Below, in pieces: positions 17,100-25,415 of a stretch of 64,000 nt of DNA (its first letter is position 1; each line of letters begins with the position of its first letter). The position numbers were made by a program, and so were the translations under genes. The DNA is from Pseudomonas sp. GTDB taxonomy: Bacteria > Pseudomonadota > Gammaproteobacteria > Pseudomonadales > Pseudomonadaceae. The DNA lies in the NCBI GenBank assembly GCA_007713455.1, contig VMRT01000001.1, positions 310,001 through 374,000 on the forward strand. The letters are read 5' to 3'. Under the pieces are notes generated by a model, which ran no database searches, had not been told where the DNA came from, and saw only the letters and a list, made by a program, of their open reading frames with translations.

Positions 17100-18011
17100 T
17101 CAGGCCTTGGCAGGACTGGCTGCGGTTAGCGGCTCGGCCTTGCGCGGCCAAAGTTGTGCGGCGAGCATGCCGATGAACATCAATACGCAGCCCATGTAGC
17201 CGCGCAGCGTCAGGCTTTCCTCAAGGAACAGTGCGCCCGCGATGGCTGCGAACACCGCTTCCAGTGAGAGGATGATCGCCGCATGGGAGGCGATCGCATG
17301 CTTCTGCGCAACAACCTGCAGCGTGTAGCCAACCGCAACGGCGAACAATCCGCCATAGATGAGGGCCGGCCCGGCGAGCCAGATGCTGGTCGGCTCGATC
17401 TCTTCAAAGATCAGTGCCAGCAGCAGGCTCACCACGGCACAGGTGGCAAACTGCAGGAAGGCCAGGCGAATCGCGTCGTGGCGGCTGACGAAGAAGCTCA
17501 CCAGCAGCACATGCAGGCCCCAGACGAAGGCGCCGGCCAACTGGATCCAGTCACCAGAGGCAACGGTGAAATCCTCGCCGATGCTCAGCAGCGCCATGCC
17601 GGCAACGGCGAGAAAGGCGCCGACCCAGGTTCCGAGGCCTGTCCTGTGGCCAATGATCAGTCCCAGCAGTGGCACCACGATCACGTACAGGCCAGTGATG
17701 AATCCTGAGTTGGTCACGCTGGTAAACAGCAGGCCGACCTGCTGCAGGTTGATTCCCACGGTCAGCGCAAGCCCCATGCTCAGGCCGCCGAGCAGCAGGC
17801 CACGTTGCAGAAAGGGTTCGTGCCGGGCTTTGGTGCGGCCCTGGTAGATCACCAGTGGCAGCAGCGCGAGAGCGCCCAGGGCGAAGCGCAGGCCGGTAAA
17901 TAGAAACGGGCCGATGTTGTCCATGCCGATGCGTTGGGCAACAAAGGCCGTGCCCCAGATCATGGCGGTGATCAGCATCAGGAAGTCGGCGCGGAGGGCT
18001 TGGCTACGCAT
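17100..18011 (-). CDS. DMT-superfamily (EamA) transporter
   Basis: A 303-residue inner-membrane protein with two EamA repeats and about ten hydrophobic helices. The N-terminal FLMLITAMIWGTAFVAQRIGMD and the second-repeat GGLFAVAVGYTLQVVAQKHA segments are typical. Such proteins export amino acids or other small metabolites. The ATG at 18011 begins MRSQALRADFLML; the frame runs about 100 residues further upstream but that part is not family-like. It is convergent with the DTW-domain gene and divergent from the response regulator. The substrate is unknown. Confidence 0.87.
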   Translation of the reverse strand: MRSQALRADFLMLITAMIWGTAFVAQRIGMDNIGPFLFTGLRFALGALALLPLVIYQGRTKARHEPFLQRGLLLGGLSMGLALTVGINLQQVGLLFTSVTNSGFITGLYVIVVPLLGLIIGHRTGLGTWVGAFLAVAGMALLSIGEDFTVASGDWIQLAGAFVWGLHVLLVSFFVSRHDAIRLAFLQFATCAVVSLLLALIFEEIEPTSIWLAGPALIYGGLFAVAVGYTLQVVAQKHAIASHAAIILSLEAVFAAIAGALFLEESLTLRGYMGCVLMFIGMLAAQLWPRKAEPLTAASPAKA

Positions 18012-18257
18012 GTTTCGGCTCGGTCGGGAAAAGTCGCAGACTTTGCTACAAAGCGCCGCGCTTGACCACTTATTCATGGGTGGGCATGCTTGCGCCGCTT
18101 GATTTGTTGTGGCGGGCGGCCGATATTCGGTCTGGCCAGCCGAAAATTTCACATCGGACCATCCCCGGAGCGTCGTCTCGGGGTTTCTGCCGTCATCTTG
18201 TCGGCATCGGCTGCTCAAGCCGATGAAAAAGCGCCAATAAAAACTACAGGTCTGCCA

Positions 18258-18908
18258 ATGGCTGCTTACGAAATAATCATTGCCGATGATCACCCGCTTT
18301 TCCGCAGCGCGCTGCAACAGGCGCTCACCATGGGGCTAGGGGAAAACGTACGTCTGGTGGAAGCGGCCAGCATCGCCGAACTGGAAAGCCTTCTAAATCA
18401 GGGCGCCGATTGGGATCTGGTGCTGCTGGATCTGAACATGCCTGGAGCCTATGGTTTCTCGGGGTTGGTACTGCTGAGGGGGCAGTATCCGCATCTACCG
18501 GTAGTCATGATCTCGGCACAGGAGGACGCAGCGGTCGTTGCGCGCTCCCGTGAGTTCGGTGCCAGCGGTTTCATTCCCAAGTCCAGTTCTCTGGAAACCA
18601 TCCAGGAAGCGGTACGTGCTGTTTTGGATGGCGATGTCTGGTGGCCTAGTAACATCCAGGATGTGGCCAACGTCAGCGATGAGGCCAAGGCCGCCAGTGC
18701 CGGGCTTGCCAGTCTGACGCCGCAACAGTTCCGAGTGCTGACCATGGTCTGTGACGGGCTGTTGAACAAGCAGATCGCCTACGAACTGAGCGTTTCCGAA
18801 GCGACCATTAAGGCTCACGTTACCGCTATCTTCCGCAAGCTCGGCGTGCGTACCCGCACCCAGGCAGCCCTGTTGCTGCAGCAGATGGGTTCCATTCCAA
18901 CCAGCTGA
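18258..18908 (+). CDS. erdR: LuxR-type response regulator ErdR
   Basis: A 216-residue NarL/FixJ-type regulator. The receiver domain (1-125) has acidic D10-D11, the phospho-acceptor D58 in LLDLNMPG, and K in GFIPKSSS. The C-terminal LuxR helix-turn-helix is LTPQQFRVLTMVCDGLLNKQIAYELSVSEATIKAHV. The opening MAAYEIIIADDHPLFRSALQQAL is almost what I recall for P. aeruginosa ErdR, which controls acetate and ethanol use (acs and the exa system). No histidine kinase is beside it. ATG 18258 follows ACAGG. Confidence 0.85.
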   Translation: MAAYEIIIADDHPLFRSALQQALTMGLGENVRLVEAASIAELESLLNQGADWDLVLLDLNMPGAYGFSGLVLLRGQYPHLPVVMISAQEDAAVVARSREFGASGFIPKSSSLETIQEAVRAVLDGDVWWPSNIQDVANVSDEAKAASAGLASLTPQQFRVLTMVCDGLLNKQIAYELSVSEATIKAHVTAIFRKLGVRTRTQAALLLQQMGSIPTS

Positions 18909-18922
18909 TCCAGATGCGGGCC

Positions 18923-19849
18923 TCAGGCGATCGGCGGCAGCTGGATTTCATCGCTGCGGCGCACGCCTGAGGTCAGGGCGCGGCACTGTTCGACGAACTC
19001 GAGCATGGCCGCGGTCTGATACTTGTGCGAATGCCATATGAAGTAGAACTGGCGGCGCAGGTCCAGCTCGGGCGTCGCCACCGGTACCAGGCTGCCACGG
19101 CGAAAGGCGTCACGCAGCGCCAGTCGAGAAATACAGCCGATCCCCAGGCCCGACTCCACCGCGCGTTTGATCGCTTCGGTGTGCTCCAGCTCGAGCCGCA
19201 CGTTCAGCTTGCCTGGCCGATGTCGCACAGCCTGTTCGAAGGTCATCCGCGTGCCGGAGCCCTGCTCGCGGAGAATCCACGCTTCGCTGGTCAGCTCGTC
19301 CAGGCCCACCTCGCCGCGCCCGGCCAGCGGGTGCTGCGGCGCGCAGAACACCACCAGCTCATCCTCGATCCACGGCTGGACCTCAAGGTCCGGGTGCTGG
19401 CAATCACCTTCGATCAAACCCAGATCAAGTTCGTGTTGCGCGATCTGATGCACGATGTGCGCAGTGTTGTGTACGTGCAGCTTCACTCGGCATTCCGGGT
19501 GGCGCTGCATGAAGCTGCCAATCAGCAACGTGGCAAGGTAGTTGCCAATCGTCAGCGTTGCACCGACCGCCAGTGAGCCGAAGCCGCTCTTGCCGTTGAG
19601 CAAATCCTCGATGGCGCGTGCCTGATCAAGCAGGGCAACTGCCTGCGGCAGCAGCTGTTGTCCGAGCGCGTTCAAGCAGAGCCTTTTGCCGGCTCGGTCG
19701 AAGAGCTGACAGCCGGACTGGCGTTCCAGTTCGGCCAGCGACGTACTGGTTGCGGATTGTGACAACGAGAGGCTCTCGGCTGCGCGCGACACGCTTTCCT
19801 GGCGGGCGACAGCGGCAAACACTTCGATCTGACGGAGAGTAAAATGCAT
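18923..19849 (-). CDS. finR: LysR-family regulator FinR
   Basis: A 308-residue LysR-type regulator with an N-terminal winged helix-turn-helix (FAAVARQESVSRAAESLSLSQSATSTSLAELE) and a periplasmic-binding-like effector domain. It is divergent from fpr with a 113-base gap. In Pseudomonas this pairing is finR-fpr, where FinR activates fpr under superoxide and sulfur stress. A clear dyad lies in the gap (19873-19900). The symbol rests on the neighbour. Confidence 0.85.
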   Translation of the reverse strand: MHFTLRQIEVFAAVARQESVSRAAESLSLSQSATSTSLAELERQSGCQLFDRAGKRLCLNALGQQLLPQAVALLDQARAIEDLLNGKSGFGSLAVGATLTIGNYLATLLIGSFMQRHPECRVKLHVHNTAHIVHQIAQHELDLGLIEGDCQHPDLEVQPWIEDELVVFCAPQHPLAGRGEVGLDELTSEAWILREQGSGTRMTFEQAVRHRPGKLNVRLELEHTEAIKRAVESGLGIGCISRLALRDAFRRGSLVPVATPELDLRRQFYFIWHSHKYQTAAMLEFVEQCRALTSGVRRSDEIQLPPIA

Positions 19850-19872
19850 ATCTATATAACCGATAACCTATA

Positions 19873-19900
19873 TCTTTATTATCCAGTTAACGAATAAAGA
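19873..19900. promoter_or_regulatory. Candidate FinR operator between finR and fpr
   Basis: Eight-base inverted repeat TCTTTATT (19873-19880) and AATAAAGA (19893-19900) with a 12-base spacer. It is AT-rich in a G+C-rich genome, 23 bases from the finR start and 62 bases from the fpr start. The adjoining ATATA (19854-19858) and TATAT (about 19869-19873) hint at a second, looser dyad. LysR regulators often bind such sites. Confidence 0.55.
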
Positions 19901-19962
19901 CGCCATCGCTAGACTGGCGCCACGTAACGACGCCCGTCGCGACACCACGAGGAATTCGTAGC

Positions 19963-20739
19963 ATGAGCAATCTGAACGTAGAGCGCGTTCTCAGTGTGCA
20001 CCATTGGAACGACACGCTGTTCAGCTTCAAGACCACCCGCAATGCAGGCTTGCGCTTCGAGAACGGCCAGTTCGTCATGATCGGCCTAGAGGTCGAGGGC
20101 CGTCCGCTGATGCGCGCCTACAGTATCGCCAGTCCCAACTACGAAGAGTATCTGGAGTTCTTCAGCATCAAGGTGCAGAACGGCCCGCTGACTTCTCGAC
20201 TGCAGCACCTGCAGGAAGGCGACCAGATCATGGTCAGCCGCAAGCCAACCGGAACACTGGTGCTCGACGACCTGCTGCCTGGCAAGCATCTTTACCTGCT
20301 CAGCACCGGCACGGGCCTGGCGCCATTCATGAGTGTCATCCAGGACCCGGAAACCTACGAGCGCTTCGAAAAAGTCGTGCTGGTGCATGGTGTTCGCTAC
20401 GCAAACGAAGTCGCCTATCGCGAATTCATCACCGAGCACCTGCCGCAGAACGAGTTCTTTGGTGAGGCGGTGAAGGAAAAACTGATCTATTACCCGACTG
20501 TGACGCGCGAGCCTTTCGAGAATCAGGGCCGCCTGACCGAGCTGATGCGCAGCGGCAAACTGTTCAGCGACATCGGCCTGCCTCCGATCAATCCGCAGGA
20601 CGATCGCGCGATGATTTGCGGCAGCCCGAGCATGCTGGACGAAACCAGCCAGGTGCTGGACAGCTTCGGTCTGAGCGTCTCGCCGCGCATGGGCGATCCG
20701 GGGCACTACCTGATCGAGCGCGCATTCGTCGAGAAGTAG
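19963..20739 (+). CDS. fpr: Ferredoxin/flavodoxin-NADP(+) reductase Fpr
   Basis: A 258-residue FAD enzyme of the bacterial FNR family: it moves electrons between NADPH and ferredoxin or flavodoxin for iron-sulfur work and oxidative defence. RAYSIASPNYEE at 51-62 is the FAD-binding motif (RxYS), followed by LSTGTGLAPFMSV for NADP, the CGSPSMLDE segment and the C-terminal VEK ending typical of subclass I. ACGAGGAATTCGTAGC precedes the ATG. FdxA, encoded at 3717, is a likely partner. Confidence 0.96.
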   Translation: MSNLNVERVLSVHHWNDTLFSFKTTRNAGLRFENGQFVMIGLEVEGRPLMRAYSIASPNYEEYLEFFSIKVQNGPLTSRLQHLQEGDQIMVSRKPTGTLVLDDLLPGKHLYLLSTGTGLAPFMSVIQDPETYERFEKVVLVHGVRYANEVAYREFITEHLPQNEFFGEAVKEKLIYYPTVTREPFENQGRLTELMRSGKLFSDIGLPPINPQDDRAMICGSPSMLDETSQVLDSFGLSVSPRMGDPGHYLIERAFVEK

Positions 20740-20753
20740 CGCATCCGCTCCAC

Positions 20754-20774
20754 GCCGCCGCCTCGCGCGGCGGC
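20754..20774. terminator. G+C-rich hairpin between fpr and YchJ-like gene
   Basis: Perfect arms GCCGCCGC (20754-20761) and GCGGCGGC (20767-20774) around a 5-base loop in a 55-base convergent gap. It lacks a T run, so termination is only suggested. Confidence 0.4.
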
Positions 20775-20794
20775 TATCCCGGTGCGGTCTGGCA

Positions 20795-21280
20795 TCAGAC
20801 GTAGGCGGCGCAGCACTTCTTGAATTTCGAACCGCTGCCGCATGGGCAGGGATCGTTGCGTCCGGCCTTGAGTGGCACCGTCGGATCGATGAAATACCAT
20901 TTTTCGTCGCATTGAACGAAGGCCGAGCGTTCCTGGTGGACATGCTCGCCCGCCTGGTCGTGCCAGCGGGCGGTGAAGGTCACCCGTGCATGTTCAGGCT
21001 TGCCGCCGAGCACTGCACTCTCGTTCACTTCCAGCCCCAACCAGGTGCTGTCCAGGCTCCAGCGGCGCATGCCGTCCATGTCCAGCGCCGTCTGTTGCAC
21101 CGGCAGCGTGGTGGCCTGCAGATAGTCGACCAGACCCAGCACGTAGGCGCTATAGCGCGAGCGCATCAGCAGTTCGGCGCTGGGTGCCGGTGTGCCCGCG
21201 TGATAACGGCCACAGCACTGGTCAAGCGTATTGCCGCTGCCGCAAGGGCAGTTAGGCGCGAGGGGGCGCTGTTCGCTCAT
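20795..21280 (-). CDS. YchJ-family protein with two SEC-C metal-binding motifs
   Basis: The 161-residue protein has a SEC-C motif at each end ([13 protein letters not shown] near residue 13 and [13 protein letters not shown] close to the C-terminus), both zinc-binding by family, around the YchJ/UPF0225 central domain ([19 protein letters not shown]). Its function is not established. The start at 21280 gives [14 protein letters not shown]; the extra 17 upstream residues are unlikely. Its start and the DUF6231 stop are one base apart on the same strand. Confidence 0.88.
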   Translation of the reverse strand: MSEQRPLAPNCPCGSGNTLDQCCGRYHAGTPAPSAELLMRSRYSAYVLGLVDYLQATTLPVQQTALDMDGMRRWSLDSTWLGLEVNESAVLGGKPEHARVTFTARWHDQAGEHVHQERSAFVQCDEKWYFIDPTVPLKAGRNDPCPCGSGSKFKKCCAAYV

Positions 21281-21281
21281 G

Positions 21282-21779
21282 TCACCACCAGTACTTTCCG
21301 AAGTTTTCCGGGTTGGCCCAGAACCTGGCATTCAGCCAGTCCGGAACCTGCTTGTATTGGAGCAGGTCGTAGGTGAAGAGCGTCAAGGTCTGTCCGTCGC
21401 GCTGGAAGCGCTCGCTGACTTGCAGGGCTAATGCATAGAAGTCTGTGGTCTGCCATTCGGATGCGTCGAGATCCACGAGTACCGCCATACGGCTGGCATT
21501 CAGATTGCGAACGCTGCCGAGCAGCTCCAGGCCGTTACGCTTGGGCATGTGCTCCAGACAGTCGACGAACAGGGCCAAATCGTAGCGCTGAGAGGCCAGT
21601 TGTTCTGATAGCGGCGCGGCATCGGCGCGGTCTAGCTGAAACTCCGGATGACATTCGGCGTAGGCAGCCAGAGCAGGTTGATCACTGCGCCCCACGTGCA
21701 ATAGACGGCTTGGGGCATAGTGCTCAAGCATCGCCGCAAGCGCTTGTTGTGGCGTGTGCACTACAGGGTTTTCAGTCAA
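21282..21779 (-). CDS. DUF6231 family protein
   Basis: The 165-residue protein resembles a family of uncharacterised gammaproteobacterial proteins (DUF6231). It has segments like a small Rossmann or methyltransferase-type fold: [17 protein letters not shown] near 25-41 and [13 protein letters not shown] near 66-78. A canonical SAM-binding glycine motif is missing, so I do not call it a methyltransferase. It reads into the YchJ-like gene with one base between them, so they share a transcript. Confidence 0.7.
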   Translation of the reverse strand: MTENPVVHTPQQALAAMLEHYAPSRLLHVGRSDQPALAAYAECHPEFQLDRADAAPLSEQLASQRYDLALFVDCLEHMPKRNGLELLGSVRNLNASRMAVLVDLDASEWQTTDFYALALQVSERFQRDGQTLTLFTYDLLQYKQVPDWLNARFWANPENFGKYWW

Positions 21780-21911
21780 TCGAGAATCCTCGTTTCAAAC
21801 GTGAAGACTAGCGCGGTGCCGTTTGTCGGCCTAGTCTGAAAATAACCGGAGCCGCCCGGATTCCCGTACGTGGCGATTCTGGCTGAATGTCCACACTGGA
21901 GGTTTTGATCG

Positions 21912-22550
21912 ATGAGTACATTACGGACAGCAGTACCCGTTATTGTCATGACCACGTTCCTGGCTGGTTGTGCAGGCGTGCAGAAACAGGATTGGCCGAC
22001 ATGTGCGGCCGTGGGTGGCGTGAGCGGTGCCGCGCTGGGGGCCATCGAGAGCAGCTCCTATGCCGGTTGGGGTGCGCTGATCGGTGGTGGTGTCGCGGCA
22101 GCCTATTGTTGGGCCAACGGCATGGAAGAGGAAACGGTCGCCGTCGTCGAGACGGTCGAGCCGATGCCTCAGTCCGAGCCGGAACCGGAGCCAGCGGCAG
22201 AGCCGGTGCGCGTCGAACTGGACGTCAAGTTCGACTTTGATCGTGATGTGGTCAAGCAGGATAGCTATGGCGACATCCAGAATCTGGCTGATTTCATGAA
22301 GGAATATGGCCAGACCACGACCGTGCTCGAAGGCCATACCGACTCCGTCGGTACCGATGCCTACAATCAGCGCCTTTCCGAGCGCCGCGCCAATGCGGTT
22401 CGTCAGGTGCTGGTCGACCAGTATGGCGTCGAGGGTGATCGGGTGAATGCAGTTGGCTACGGCGAATCGCGCCCGGTCGCCGATAACGCAACCGAAGAAG
22501 GCCGCGCTATCAACCGTCGCGTAGAGGCTGAGGTCGAAGCACGCCCTTGA
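21912..22550 (+). CDS. OmpA-family lipoprotein
   Basis: A 212-residue protein: an N-terminal signal with lipobox LAGC (C20), a glycine-rich region (GGVSGAALGAIESSSYAGWGALIGGG) and a Pro/Glu-rich linker. From about 105 to the end there is an OmpA peptidoglycan-binding domain with EGHTDSVGTDAYNQRLSERRA. It would anchor in a membrane through lipid and hold peptidoglycan. TGGAGG precedes the ATG. A terminator follows. It resembles PA1041 in P. aeruginosa by position and layout. Confidence 0.9.
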   Translation: MSTLRTAVPVIVMTTFLAGCAGVQKQDWPTCAAVGGVSGAALGAIESSSYAGWGALIGGGVAAAYCWANGMEEETVAVVETVEPMPQSEPEPEPAAEPVRVELDVKFDFDRDVVKQDSYGDIQNLADFMKEYGQTTTVLEGHTDSVGTDAYNQRLSERRANAVRQVLVDQYGVEGDRVNAVGYGESRPVADNATEEGRAINRRVEAEVEARP

Positions 22551-22570
22551 GTCGAATGCGGTAACAGATC

Positions 22571-22602
22571 CAGCCGGGCCCAGTGTCCGGCTGTTTTATT
22601 TT
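22571..22602. terminator. Rho-independent terminator after OmpA-family lipoprotein
   Basis: Arms CAGCCGG (22571-22577) and CCGGCTG (22587-22593) close a 9-base loop, followed by TTTTATTTT. Confidence 0.8.
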
Positions 22603-22609
22603 ACGGCTG

Positions 22610-23074
22610 TCAGAACGACGGCCGTACGCTGGCCAGCGCGATCACCAGCAGGCCAAGCACGAGGTTGATGCCCACCAGTCGGCGAATCTGCCCGAGTACC
22701 GCACCACCGTCCGGCCACCGCTCGGCCTCGACCGCGCGCTTGAGGACCGGCAACTGCAGTAGCTGGATACGCAGAAACAGCGCCAGCATCACCAGATACA
22801 GACCGGCCATGATGTGAACGTAGCGCGGTGCGCTTTCCAGCGGGCCGAAACGCATGTGCCACATGCCGATGCCGCTTAGCGGCAATACCAGCACCGCCAC
22901 CCAGACCCAGACGAAAAAACGTCGGAACACATCTGCCCATAAGGTCAACCGTTCCGGTGCCTGCAGCACCGCCACCGCCGCCGGGCGCAGCACCATCCAG
23001 GCGAAAAACATTCCGCCCACCCAGACCGTCGCGGCGAGTACATGCAGAGTGTAAAGCAGGGCAAATGACGTCAT
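22610..23074 (-). CDS. CopD-like domain membrane protein
   Basis: The 154-residue protein has four predicted helices and a CopD-type (copper resistance D) domain. Key segments are LHVLAATVWVGGMFFAW near the start, with a conserved His and Trp, and YVHIMAGLYLVMLALF. Proteins of this type sit in the inner membrane, possibly moving copper or binding haem; function is unproven. I chose ATG 23074, with CGGAG upstream, rather than the frame start 24 bases before. It is divergent from dinG. Confidence 0.8.
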   Translation of the reverse strand: MTSFALLYTLHVLAATVWVGGMFFAWMVLRPAAVAVLQAPERLTLWADVFRRFFVWVWVAVLVLPLSGIGMWHMRFGPLESAPRYVHIMAGLYLVMLALFLRIQLLQLPVLKRAVEAERWPDGGAVLGQIRRLVGINLVLGLLVIALASVRPSF

Positions 23075-23135
23075 GGGGCAAATCTCCGGTGGCGGCAAGG
23101 CGAACGCGCGCTATCATAGCCGCCCCATTGAAGTA

Positions 23136-23151
23136 CTGAAAATATATACAG
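23136..23151 (+). promoter_or_regulatory. LexA (SOS) box upstream of dinG
   Basis: CTGAAAATATATACAG is a full CTG-N10-CAG LexA operator with an AT-only core, 11 bases before the dinG start. A TATCAT hexamer at 23112-23117 may be the -10, which would put the operator over the transcription start. Confidence 0.9.
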
Positions 23152-23161
23152 CTCCGCGCCC

Positions 23162-25306
23162 ATGCTCAGCACCGAACTCAAGTCCCAGATCCAGGGCGCC
23201 TACAGCCGTTTTCTCGAAGCCAAGGGGCTCAAGGCCCGCTATGGCCAGCGCCTGATGATCGCCGAAGTCGCCAAGGTGCTCGGCAATATCAAGACCGACG
23301 ATGAAGGGCGTCGCGAGAGCGAGCCCGCGGTCGTCGCGGTCGAGGCGGGCACCGGTACAGGCAAGACCGTCGCCTACAGTCTGGCGGCGATCCCCACCGC
23401 CAAGGCGGCTGGCAAGCGGCTGGTAATCGCCACGGCAACGGTCGCCCTGCAGGAGCAGATCGTGCACAAGGATCTGCCGGACCTGATGCGCAACAGCGGA
23501 CTGAATTTCAGCTTCGCATTGGCCAAGGGCCGCGGGCGCTACCTGTGCCTGTCAAAGCTGGATCTGTTGCTGCAGGAGGGCCAGGCGCAGAGCGCGACCG
23601 CCCAGTTGTTCGAGGAAGAAGGCTTCCGCATCGAGGTCGACGAGCGCAGCCAGAAGCTCTTCACCGGCATGATCGAGAAGTTGGCGGGTAATCGCTGGGA
23701 TGGCGACCGCGACAGCTGGCCGGAGGAGCTGGGCGATGCGGACTGGTCGCAGCTCACCACGGATCACAGCCAATGCACCGGCCGGCATTGCCCCAACTTT
23801 CAGCAGTGCGCGTTCTACAAGGCGCGCGAGGGCATGACCAAGGTCGACGTGATCGTCACCAACCACGACATGGTTCTGGCTGACCTGGCCCTTGGCGGCG
23901 GTGCGGTGTTGCCCGATCCACGTGACACCATCTACGTCTTCGACGAAGGGCATCACCTGCCGGACAAGGCCATCGGTCACTTCGCCCATTTCACCCGGTT
24001 GCGCTCCACGGCTGACTGGCTCGGGCAGGTGGAAAAGAACCTGACCAAGCTGCTTGCCCAACATCCGCTGCCGGGCGAGCTCGGTCGGCTGGTGGAGGGC
24101 ATCCCAGAACTGGCTCGTGATCTGCGCACCCAGCAGCAGTTCATGTTCAGCGCCTGTGAGCAATTGGCCGATTTCAAGGCCGGTGAGGACATGGAGGGCC
24201 GTGAGCGGCCGCGGCACCGCTTCGTCGGTGGCGTGGTGCCGGAGCATCTGATCGAGCTGGGCACCGAGCTGAAGAAGGGTTTTTCCAAGCTGACCGATCT
24301 GTTCAGTCGGATCGCTGAACTGCTCAAGGAGGCCATGGACGGCGAAGCAGGTGGCGGAATCGCCAGCCATCAGGCCGAGGAGTGGTACCCGCTGTTCGGC
24401 AGTCTGCTGACGCGTTCGCAGAACAATTGGGAGTTGTGGACCGCATTCACCGTCGAAGACCCGGAGGATAGCCCGCCAATGGCGCGCTGGCTGACCCTGG
24501 CGGAAGGCGGGGCGCTGTTCGATATCGAGGTCAATGCCAGCCCGATCCTTGCAGCGGAAACATTGCGGCGCAATCTCTGGAATGTCGCCTTTGGTGCGCT
24601 GGTGACATCGGCGACGCTCACGGCGCTGAACAGTTTCGACCGCTACCGCATGCGGGCCGGTTTGCCCAAGGCTGCGGTCACCGCCGTGGTGCCGAGTCCT
24701 TTTCATCATGCCGATGCCGGGGTGCTGCGCGTCCCCGATCTGAAGGCCGATCCGCGCGATGCTGCAGCACACACGGCAGCCATCGTCCGCGAACTGCCGG
24801 GATTGGTCGACGGTGCACGGGGAACGCTTGTACTGTTCTCGTCACGCAAGCAGATGCAGGACGTGTTCGACGGCCTGGAGCGTGAATGGCGTCGGCGGGT
24901 GCTGATCCAGGGCAACCTGTCCAAGCAGGAAACCCTGAACAAGCACAAGGCGCGGGTGGACGATGGCGAGTCCAGCGTGCTGTTCGGGCTTGCCAGCTTT
25001 GCCGAAGGCGTCGATTTGCCGGGGGCATACTGCGAGCATGTGGTGATTGCGAAGATTCCGTTTGCAGTCCCCGATGACCCGGTCGAGGCCGCATTGGCAG
25101 AGTGGATCGAGGCGCGCGGCGGCAACCCCTTCATGGAGATCGCCGTTCCAGATGCCTCTCTGCGGCTGGTGCAGGCCTGTGGGCGGCTGCTGCGTACCGA
25201 GGCGGACCGTGGAACCATCACGCTGCTCGACCGGCGGGTGGTGACGCAGCGCTATGGCAAGGCGATCCTCAATGCGCTGCCGCCGTTCCGTCGCGAGATC
25301 AGTTGA
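23162..25306 (+). CDS. dinG: ATP-dependent DNA helicase DinG
   Basis: The 714-residue protein is a 5'-3' superfamily-2 helicase with an iron-sulfur cluster, unwinding D-loops, R-loops and forks after DNA damage. Walker A GTGTGKT is at 63-69. The cluster cysteines are C129, C205, C210 and C216. The DEGH box is at 261-264 (VFDEGHHLP). C-terminal helicase motifs include FASFAEGVDLPG and QACGRLLRTEADRG. A strong LexA box upstream marks it as damage-inducible. Confidence 0.97.
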   Translation: MLSTELKSQIQGAYSRFLEAKGLKARYGQRLMIAEVAKVLGNIKTDDEGRRESEPAVVAVEAGTGTGKTVAYSLAAIPTAKAAGKRLVIATATVALQEQIVHKDLPDLMRNSGLNFSFALAKGRGRYLCLSKLDLLLQEGQAQSATAQLFEEEGFRIEVDERSQKLFTGMIEKLAGNRWDGDRDSWPEELGDADWSQLTTDHSQCTGRHCPNFQQCAFYKAREGMTKVDVIVTNHDMVLADLALGGGAVLPDPRDTIYVFDEGHHLPDKAIGHFAHFTRLRSTADWLGQVEKNLTKLLAQHPLPGELGRLVEGIPELARDLRTQQQFMFSACEQLADFKAGEDMEGRERPRHRFVGGVVPEHLIELGTELKKGFSKLTDLFSRIAELLKEAMDGEAGGGIASHQAEEWYPLFGSLLTRSQNNWELWTAFTVEDPEDSPPMARWLTLAEGGALFDIEVNASPILAAETLRRNLWNVAFGALVTSATLTALNSFDRYRMRAGLPKAAVTAVVPSPFHHADAGVLRVPDLKADPRDAAAHTAAIVRELPGLVDGARGTLVLFSSRKQMQDVFDGLEREWRRRVLIQGNLSKQETLNKHKARVDDGESSVLFGLASFAEGVDLPGAYCEHVVIAKIPFAVPDDPVEAALAEWIEARGGNPFMEIAVPDASLRLVQACGRLLRTEADRGTITLLDRRVVTQRYGKAILNALPPFRREIS

Positions 25307-25415
25307 TAGGCGAGATAACCGGTCGCGATATCACCCCATCAGCGCTTCGTCTGGCGGTTTTGTTGCGTAATGGCGGCTGCAAGAATCCCGAGAATTGATT
25401 GCGAGAGGTGACAGC

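Noticed and set aside
21282..21779. SAM-dependent methyltransferase
   Set aside because: The Rossmann-like segments lack the glycine-rich SAM-binding motif.
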